From an uncultured Chlorobiaceae bacterium (GTDB lineage Bacteria; Bacteroidota; Chlorobiia; Chlorobiales; Chlorobiaceae), in contig CAILXB010000177.1 in NCBI GenBank assembly GCA_903838025.1, positions 1 to 39,858 of the forward strand: 39,858 nucleotides of DNA, given 5' to 3'. Positions 35,016-39,858 of the stretch are shown here, one piece after another; within the stretch, counting starts at the first letter, position 1, and each line of letters begins with the position of its first letter. The notes beneath the pieces are model-generated. The model saw nothing but the letters and a program-made list of their open reading frames with translations, was not told where the DNA came from and did no database searches. The translations under genes and the position numbers were made by a program.

Positions 35016-36677
35016 ATGCTTGAATTTTTCTCTCCAGTTATTCACAATGCCCTGCGCTCGGCAGCCATTATTACTGATAAACCTGTTAATATCGAGCAGC
35101 CCGCCGACAAAAAGTTTGGTGACTTTTCGACCAACATAGCCTTGCTTGCCGCCAAGGAGTGCAGAAAAAACCCCCGTGAACTTGCTCAAACCATTATTGA
35201 GCATCTCCATTTCCCCGCAGATACCATCGCCAAAGTTGAGGTTGCCGGTGCGGGATTCATCAATTTTTATCTTACGCCACATTTCATCATGCAATCGGTC
35301 GAGCAGGTACTGCTTGAGGGCGACAGGTATGGATACGGGAGTGTTGGTCAGGGCAAGAGTGCTGTTGTGGAATATGTCAGCGCAAATCCAACAGGGCCGC
35401 TGACCATAGGACGCGGCCGGGGTGGCGTGCTTGGCGACTGTATTGCCAATCTCTTTGCAACCCAGGGATACGAGGTTACAAGGGAGTACTATTTCAATGA
35501 TGCTGGCCGACAGATGCAGATTCTTGGAGAATCGGTCAAGCTCCGTTATCTGGAACGCTGCGGGCTTGCGATTGAGTTTCCCGCCACCCATTATCAGGGG
35601 GAGTATATTGGCGATATTGCCCAAGAGATCTTCCGTGATCACGGAACGGCTCTTGTAGAAAACACGGAGTTACTGATATTTAAAAAAAGGGCTGAAGAGA
35701 TTATTTTCGCCTCTATACGCAAGACGCTTGAACGCCTCAGCATCCGGCATGACTCATTTTTTAATGAGCACACCCTCTACACCACGCCCGATGAAGGGGG
35801 CTTGAACGCGAACCAGAGGGTGATCGAGGCGCTCAGGAGCAAGGAGTTCATCACCGAATACGATGGCGCAACCTGGTTTCAAACAACAAAGCTCGGCCAG
35901 GAAAAAGACAAGGTGCTTGTTAAATCTTCCGGAGAGCCAAGCTACCGTCTACCCGATATCGCCTACCATATCACCAAGTTTGAACGCAACTTCAGTATGA
36001 TCGTCAACGTGTTCGGCGCCGACCATATCGACGAATACCCTGACGTTTTGGAGGCCCTTAAAATTCTCGGCTACGATACGGGGCGCATCAAAATTGCCAT
36101 CAACCAGTTTGTGACAACAACGGTTGACGGGCAAACCCTTAAAATGTCAACAAGAAAAGGCAATGCCGATTTGCTCGACGATCTGATTGACGATGTTGGA
36201 GCGGATGCGACAAGGCTCTTTTTTATCATGCGCGGCAAGGATTCACACCTGAACTTCGATGTTGAACTGGCAAAAAAACAGTCAAAAGACAACCCTGTCT
36301 TCTATCTGCAATACGCCCACGCAAGAATTTGCAGCCTGTTGCGTATGGCCAAGCAAGAAATTGGCTTTGACGCCATTTCCGACTCAGAGTACCACACTCT
36401 GCAACTGCTCAACTCTCCGGCGGAGCTTCAACTGGGGTTTGCCCTGCTTGATTATCCTGATATGATCAAAACAAGCCTTCGTTTGCTTGAACCGCAAAAA
36501 ATGGTCGAGTACCTGCACTCCCTGGCAGAAGTGTTTCACCGCTTCTATCAGGAGTGCCCCATTCTCAAGGCCGAACCCGATATTGCAAGAGCTCGGCTCT
36601 TTCTTTCACTGGCGACTCGACAGGTACTGCGCAATGGATTCAGGATTCTTGGTGTTTCAGCACCTGAGTCGATGTAG
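35016..36677 (+). CDS. argS: Arginyl-tRNA synthetase
   Basis: 553 residues. N-terminal Add-1-like domain (about 1-110), then the catalytic core beginning [13 protein letters not shown]. At the place of the HIGH signature stands T130-I-G-R133 followed by GRGG, so both histidines are replaced; the region is otherwise canonical. GADHIDEYP-like, [11 protein letters not shown] (KMSKS-like) and a C-terminal anticodon-binding domain ending [22 protein letters not shown] are present. The gene's last 38 bases overlap the end of nadD. Confidence 0.94.
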   Translation: MLEFFSPVIHNALRSAAIITDKPVNIEQPADKKFGDFSTNIALLAAKECRKNPRELAQTIIEHLHFPADTIAKVEVAGAGFINFYLTPHFIMQSVEQVLLEGDRYGYGSVGQGKSAVVEYVSANPTGPLTIGRGRGGVLGDCIANLFATQGYEVTREYYFNDAGRQMQILGESVKLRYLERCGLAIEFPATHYQGEYIGDIAQEIFRDHGTALVENTELLIFKKRAEEIIFASIRKTLERLSIRHDSFFNEHTLYTTPDEGGLNANQRVIEALRSKEFITEYDGATWFQTTKLGQEKDKVLVKSSGEPSYRLPDIAYHITKFERNFSMIVNVFGADHIDEYPDVLEALKILGYDTGRIKIAINQFVTTTVDGQTLKMSTRKGNADLLDDLIDDVGADATRLFFIMRGKDSHLNFDVELAKKQSKDNPVFYLQYAHARICSLLRMAKQEIGFDAISDSEYHTLQLLNSPAELQLGFALLDYPDMIKTSLRLLEPQKMVEYLHSLAEVFHRFYQECPILKAEPDIARARLFLSLATRQVLRNGFRILGVSAPESM

Positions 36678-37281
36678 CCGGAGCCAGCGGATTACGATAA
36701 AGCCCGTGCTCCATGATATAACGATAGACCGATGGAGGAACAAGGTGAGAAAAAGGGGTCCCGGCAGCAACACAATCCCTGATAAGCGTCGAGGAAATCG
36801 GAGCAGAGAAGTCGATAACCTTGAGGGATCCTTTCGGCAGCATGGTTGCTGGCGGGGGAGTATTATGACTAACTGATGCTCTACTGAAGACCGCAATATC
36901 ACATAATGAAAACAGTTTATCCGGCTCTTTCCACAGGGAAAACTCCCTGAAACTGTCCTCGCCGACAAGCAGTGTCAGCTTGTCGGTTGGGTAGAGGCGA
37001 TGAAGATGACGCAAGAGATCGACAGTATAGGAGGGCTGCTTTTTTTCAAGTTCCCACCCGCTTACCTCACAGCACACGCCTGTGCGATTGATTTCCCTCG
37101 CAAGAAGCTCAGCCATGCACTTCCTGTGCACGTCGGTTGTGCCTCTCTTTTGCTTGAACGGATTATTCGAAACCGAGATAAGTATTCTATCAAGTCGTAG
37201 CAACTCCCTGGCAAACAGGGAGAGGGCAAGATGGCCATTATGAGGCGGATCGAAGGAGGCGCCAAAAACTGCAAAATGCAC
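36640..37281 (-). CDS. nadD: Nicotinate-nucleotide adenylyltransferase NadD
   Basis: 213 residues. [15 protein letters not shown] (6-20) is the nucleotidyltransferase HxGH motif, LLVGEDSF and the C-terminal [13 protein letters not shown] (ISSTxIR) are diagnostic. It makes deamido-NAD from nicotinate mononucleotide and ATP. It starts 12 bases after the BamD-like gene, and its last 38 bases overlap argS tail to tail. Confidence 0.95.
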   Translation of the reverse strand: MHFAVFGASFDPPHNGHLALSLFARELLRLDRILISVSNNPFKQKRGTTDVHRKCMAELLAREINRTGVCCEVSGWELEKKQPSYTVDLLRHLHRLYPTDKLTLLVGEDSFREFSLWKEPDKLFSLCDIAVFSRASVSHNTPPPATMLPKGSLKVIDFSAPISSTLIRDCVAAGTPFSHLVPPSVYRYIMEHGLYRNPLAPATSTQVLKHQES

Positions 37282-37293
37282 GACTGACTCTGA

Positions 37294-38187
37294 TCAGTGT
37301 TTGAAATTCTGCTTGATTTTTTCCCTGACACCCTTCATTTCTCTCTCTTTATCCGGGAAAAGTTGCACGTACTGATCGAGCGTCTGACCTGCATCAAACC
37401 ACTTTTTACGCATTATCAAGACATCAATTTTTGCTGCAAGAGCCTGCTTGAGGTAGATGGTATCAGGAAAAAGTTTTATAACCTCATCATAATAGATTAC
37501 AGCAGCCTTGTTCTTATTGAGCTGAACATACTGTTTGGCTATAAAAAAGATTTTTTTTGCCAGTTTTTCCCTTAATACCGGAATTTCCTTTTCAGCATAT
37601 CTCAAGCTGTCAATCCGCGAAAACCTGGCAGTTGCCGCAACATAGTTCTGTTTGTAATCCGGGTTCTTTGGATTAATCTTCAACAACTCCCTGTAGGTCT
37701 CAACATCACTGGCAATCTTCGAGGAATCAACCATTGGATAGAGCTCCAGATAAAGGGAAAACTGCTCTATGGCCTTGTTCGTATAGTACTGATCAAGTTC
37801 AAAATTAGGTGAAAGCTTTTCATAGGATTTTGCAAGCAGAAACTGTGCAGTTCTTGCGTACGGAGAGGAAGACATCTGCTGCTGCAACCTGGTAAACATA
37901 TCAGCAGAAAGGATATACTGCCCGGAACGAAAATAAGACTGGCCAAGATAAAACAGTACATCATCCTCAAGTGCTGTGGCTCGTGAAGTAAAAATAAGTG
38001 ATTCAAACACCAGAGCCGCTTCCTGGTAATCACCCTTGTCGTACAACTTCTGTGCCTTCGCATATCCTTCATTCACGCGCTCGGTTGCAGTCGTTGCCGG
38101 CTTTGAGGAAGAACAGCCGGAACTCATCAATAACCCTATCGAAAAAAGGATCACCGCTGCACGTGAAAAAAATCTGGAAACCGACAT
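37294..38187 (-). CDS. BamD/YfiO-like outer-membrane assembly lipoprotein
   Basis: 297 residues. Lipobox SSGC places the lipidated Cys at residue 25. Tetratricopeptide-like helices follow: YAKAQKLYDKGDYQEAALVFESLI, ALEDDVLFYLGQSYFRSGQYILSADMFTRL, AIEQFSLYLELYP, KAAVIYYDEVIKLFPDT and FDAGQTLDQYVQLFPDKE. This is the layout of BamD, which helps BamA insert outer-membrane proteins. A middle insertion of about 30 residues (KINPKNPDYKQNYVAATARF) is longer than in enterobacterial BamD. It heads a unit with nadD. Confidence 0.8.
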   Translation of the reverse strand: MSVSRFFSRAAVILFSIGLLMSSGCSSSKPATTATERVNEGYAKAQKLYDKGDYQEAALVFESLIFTSRATALEDDVLFYLGQSYFRSGQYILSADMFTRLQQQMSSSPYARTAQFLLAKSYEKLSPNFELDQYYTNKAIEQFSLYLELYPMVDSSKIASDVETYRELLKINPKNPDYKQNYVAATARFSRIDSLRYAEKEIPVLREKLAKKIFFIAKQYVQLNKNKAAVIYYDEVIKLFPDTIYLKQALAAKIDVLIMRKKWFDAGQTLDQYVQLFPDKEREMKGVREKIKQNFKH

Positions 38188-38243
38188 AGAATAACTCCAT
38201 TATTCTTTTTAAGGAAAAGAGGACACCATTAAGACGAAACTCC

Positions 38244-38269
38244 AAAAAAAGAGCCCGCGCTGGAAAGCG
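38244..38269 (-). terminator. Terminator-like hairpin after the tRNA gene
   Basis: On the minus strand CGCT-TTCC-AGCG is followed by CGGGCTC and T7 about 25 bases after the tRNA 3' end. The stem is short, so confidence is limited. Confidence 0.4.
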
Positions 38270-38275
38270 TTTTTG

Positions 38276-38348
38276 TGGAGCTTAGGGGAGTCGAACCCCT
38301 GACCTTCTCATTGCGAACGAGACGCTCTACCAACTGAGCTAAAGCCCC
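38276..38348 (-). tRNA. tRNA-Ala, anticodon CGC
   Basis: 73 bases reading 5' GGGGCTTTAGCTCAGTTGG. A full cloverleaf can be drawn: acceptor GGGGCTT/AAGCTCC including the G3:U70 wobble pair that marks alanine tRNAs, D-arm GCTC/GAGC, anticodon loop TTCGCAA, T-arm AGGGG-TTCGACT-CCCCT. The CCA end is not encoded (A73 is followed by CAA). Confidence 0.95.
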
Positions 38349-38412
38349 GGAACTTCGATGCTACAAATTTTCAGTACTATCGGCAAATTGTGCATCTTGA
38401 CAGGAGAATAAA

Positions 38413-38436
38413 AATAGCCTGCACGAGCAGGCTATT
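38413..38436 (-). terminator. Rho-independent terminator of the atp genes after atpH
   Basis: A perfect ten-pair stem, AATAGCCTGC (38413-38422) and its complement (38427-38436), with a four-base loop. On the minus strand it runs into TTTATT. It lies 44 bases after the atpH stop, so transcription of the ATP synthase genes ends here. Confidence 0.88.
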
Positions 38437-38480
38437 GACTATTGAGTTCTTCGACGAAGAGCGCAGGTCACCCGCCTGTT

Positions 38481-39017
38481 TCAGGAGACAAGGGTACGGC
38501 GAAGCAGTTGAAGCTGATGACTGATGGTTCCGTCATAAATCGTATCACCAATTTTAACAGCAACACCGCCAATAAACTGCTCATTGAGAAGCATCCTTGG
38601 CCTGATTTTTTTGCCAGTGAAAGCAGCAAGCTTCGTTACCAGTTCGCCTGCCTGTTCATCAGAAAGCTGAACCGCGCTGGTAATATCAACGTTGATCACC
38701 CCTCGTTTTTCATCAAGCAGGATTTGAAACTCATCAATAATTTCAGGCAAAAGCCCTGCACGTTTTTTTCTGGCAACCAGCTTTAAAAACAGAAACATCT
38801 TCTCCCCGATCGAATCGCGAAAAATCTCTTCGAGTATGTGAATTTTCTTGTCGCCTTTAACAAGAGGACTCCGCAGGGCATGAACGAGATCTCGAGAGTT
38901 TTCAAGAACCCCCTTGATCACTTGCAACTCCTCAACAATCGTATCAAGAAAATTACCCTCTTCTGCTGCTGACAAAAGAGCAGAGGCATATCGACGGCTT
39001 GCAATGAGACTTGACAT
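38481..39017 (-). CDS. atpH: ATP synthase F1 delta subunit
   Basis: 178 residues of the OSCP/delta family: SSLIASRRYASALLSAAEEG at the N-terminus (helical head) and the C-terminal VNVDITSAVQLSDEQAGELVTKL with FIGGVAVKIGDTIYDGTISHQLQLLRRTL. It joins the F1 head to the b-subunit stalk. It follows atpF by 15 bases. Genes for alpha, gamma, beta and epsilon do not follow. Confidence 0.94.
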   Translation of the reverse strand: MSSLIASRRYASALLSAAEEGNFLDTIVEELQVIKGVLENSRDLVHALRSPLVKGDKKIHILEEIFRDSIGEKMFLFLKLVARKKRAGLLPEIIDEFQILLDEKRGVINVDITSAVQLSDEQAGELVTKLAAFTGKKIRPRMLLNEQFIGGVAVKIGDTIYDGTISHQLQLLRRTLVS

Positions 39018-39032
39018 GGCGGTGAGCAGTTT

Positions 39033-39566
39033 TCAGTTACGTTTTGTTGAAAGATCCTGAATCATGCTGTCAACAATCTTTTTTTGCATGTCGGCATCAA
39101 GAGCAGTCTTGATAATTTTTTCAGCGCCCTTGACGGCTAGATCAGCAACTTCATTCCTCAGCACATCAAGTGCACGGCGTTTTTCTTGTTCAATTTCATC
39201 TTTTGCCGAAGCAATCATTTTTTTCGCCTCGGTCTGCGCCTTGTCGGTAAAATCAGCGCGAAGCTTTTCAGCATAATCTCTTCCTTCACGGATGATCCTG
39301 TCAGATTCTGCGTCAGCCTTTGCAAGCAAATCCCTGTTTTTACGCAAAATAGCCTCAGACTCATCTTTTGCCTGATGCGCACGGTCAATAGAGGACTGAA
39401 TTCCCTTTTCCCGCGCTTCCAAGGCACCAAGAATGGGGCCCCAGGCAATCTTCTTCAGTATAAGCAACACAATCACGAATGTTACCGCAGTCCAGAAAAT
39501 AAGGCCGGGGTTCGGGCTCAGAAGACTACCGGCAAGAAGTATAATTCCTGACGTAAGCATGAACAA
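39033..39566 (-). CDS. atpF: ATP synthase F0 b subunit
   Basis: 177 residues (175 if the second ATG at 39560 is used). One N-terminal membrane helix (about 19-38, [25 protein letters not shown]) leads into a long charged helix (about 50-165: [63 protein letters not shown]) that forms the peripheral stalk. It lies between atpE and atpH as in other ATP synthase clusters. Confidence 0.94.
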   Translation of the reverse strand: MFMLTSGIILLAGSLLSPNPGLIFWTAVTFVIVLLILKKIAWGPILGALEAREKGIQSSIDRAHQAKDESEAILRKNRDLLAKADAESDRIIREGRDYAEKLRADFTDKAQTEAKKMIASAKDEIEQEKRRALDVLRNEVADLAVKGAEKIIKTALDADMQKKIVDSMIQDLSTKRN

Positions 39567-39663
39567 TGTTTCCGTTAACGATTAATAAAGCCCGACTGCG
39601 AACTGAAACTGTTCAGCCGCAATCGGGATATCTTCTGTATCGAATCTGCAAAACCGCCAAATC

Positions 39664-39858
39664 TTACTTAAGAGCAAGAAGCACACAGATAACTTCACCG
39701 AAGAGGGCAACACCCTCAATAAGAGCCGCGGCAATAATCATGGTAGTACGGATATCTGATGTAGCTTCCGGCTGACGGGCTGTACCCTCAGCGGCAGAAG
39801 CGGCAATGTTGCCAATACCAAGACCTGCACCGATAACAGCCAGACCGGCGCCAAGACC
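39664..39858 (-). CDS. atpE: ATP synthase F0 c subunit, cut by the window edge
   Basis: The last 64 residues are visible; the start lies beyond position 39858. GLGAGLAVIGAGLGIGNIAA is the Gly-rich first helix, TARQPEATSDIRT the cytoplasmic loop, and MIIAAALIEGVALFGEVICVLLALK the second helix with the ion-binding Glu in LIEGVAL. The residues around this Glu lack the Gln and Ser/Thr pattern of sodium-type rings, so proton coupling is likely. Confidence 0.93.
   Translation of the reverse strand, partial: GLGAGLAVIGAGLGIGNIAASAAEGTARQPEATSDIRTTMIIAAALIEGVALFGEVICVLLALK

Noticed and set aside
1-39858. CRISPR arrays, insertion sequences, prophage genes or riboswitches.
   Set aside because: No repeat-spacer pattern, no transposase, no integrase and no known aptamer core was found on reading. 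Short or degenerate examples could be missed.

Overview
The window reads as chromosome of a green sulfur bacterium (Chlorobiota, Chlorobium/Pelodictyon-like). The assignment is inference from gene content: a B-type fumarate reductase/succinate dehydrogenase of the kind used in the reductive TCA cycle, a BioC/BioG-type biotin operon, an FeoAB iron importer, an ATP synthase cluster that stops after the delta gene, and a deoxyhypusine-synthase-like enzyme. No marker gene fixes the species. Coding density is high, and several convergent genes overlap at their 3' ends.

Layout. (1) 1-4340 is an accessory, defence-like segment: an orphan ribbon-helix-helix antitoxin-like gene, a two-gene Septu-type module (PtuA ATPase and PtuB HNH nuclease) in visibly AT-rich DNA, a remnant that looks like the end of a restriction-modification gene, and an OLD-family ATPase/TOPRIM nuclease. 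(2) 4535-7533 is a compact exosortase locus: a small Gly/Asn-rich secreted protein with a PEP-CTERM sorting tail, an EpsD-like lipoprotein, the exosortase, and an EpsI-like partner. The four genes overlap or nearly abut, and the putative substrate is encoded first. (3) 7542-16008 is one minus-strand biotin operon, birA-bioB-bioF-bioG-bioC-bioD-bioA, with an acyl-CoA ligase gene at its end and a strong candidate BirA operator in front of birA. (4) 16070-20427 holds a cell-wall amidase and, divergently, topoisomerase I. (5) 20417-22880 is feoA-feoB with a promoter/operator candidate, followed by a HIT protein, an unknown lipoprotein and a CNNM/CorC-type CBS membrane protein. (6) 25550-31218 holds an eRF1-like small protein, the frdB/frdA/frdC cluster (the cytochrome b gene carries a frameshift at an A7 tract), a cyclase-family metal hydrolase and an alpha/beta hydrolase. 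(7) 31356-36677 holds an RlpA-like lipoprotein, a DHS-like enzyme, the SRP RNA, and the plus-strand run trpS, HAD phosphatase, argS. (8) 36640-39858 holds nadD, a BamD-like lipoprotein, tRNA-Ala(CGC) and atpH-atpF-atpE, the last cut by the window edge.

The parts most worth a second look are the self-contained exosortase/substrate locus, the clustered defence genes at the left end, the BirA and feo operators, the frdC frameshift, and the TrpRS with cysteines spaced like a [4Fe-4S] site.
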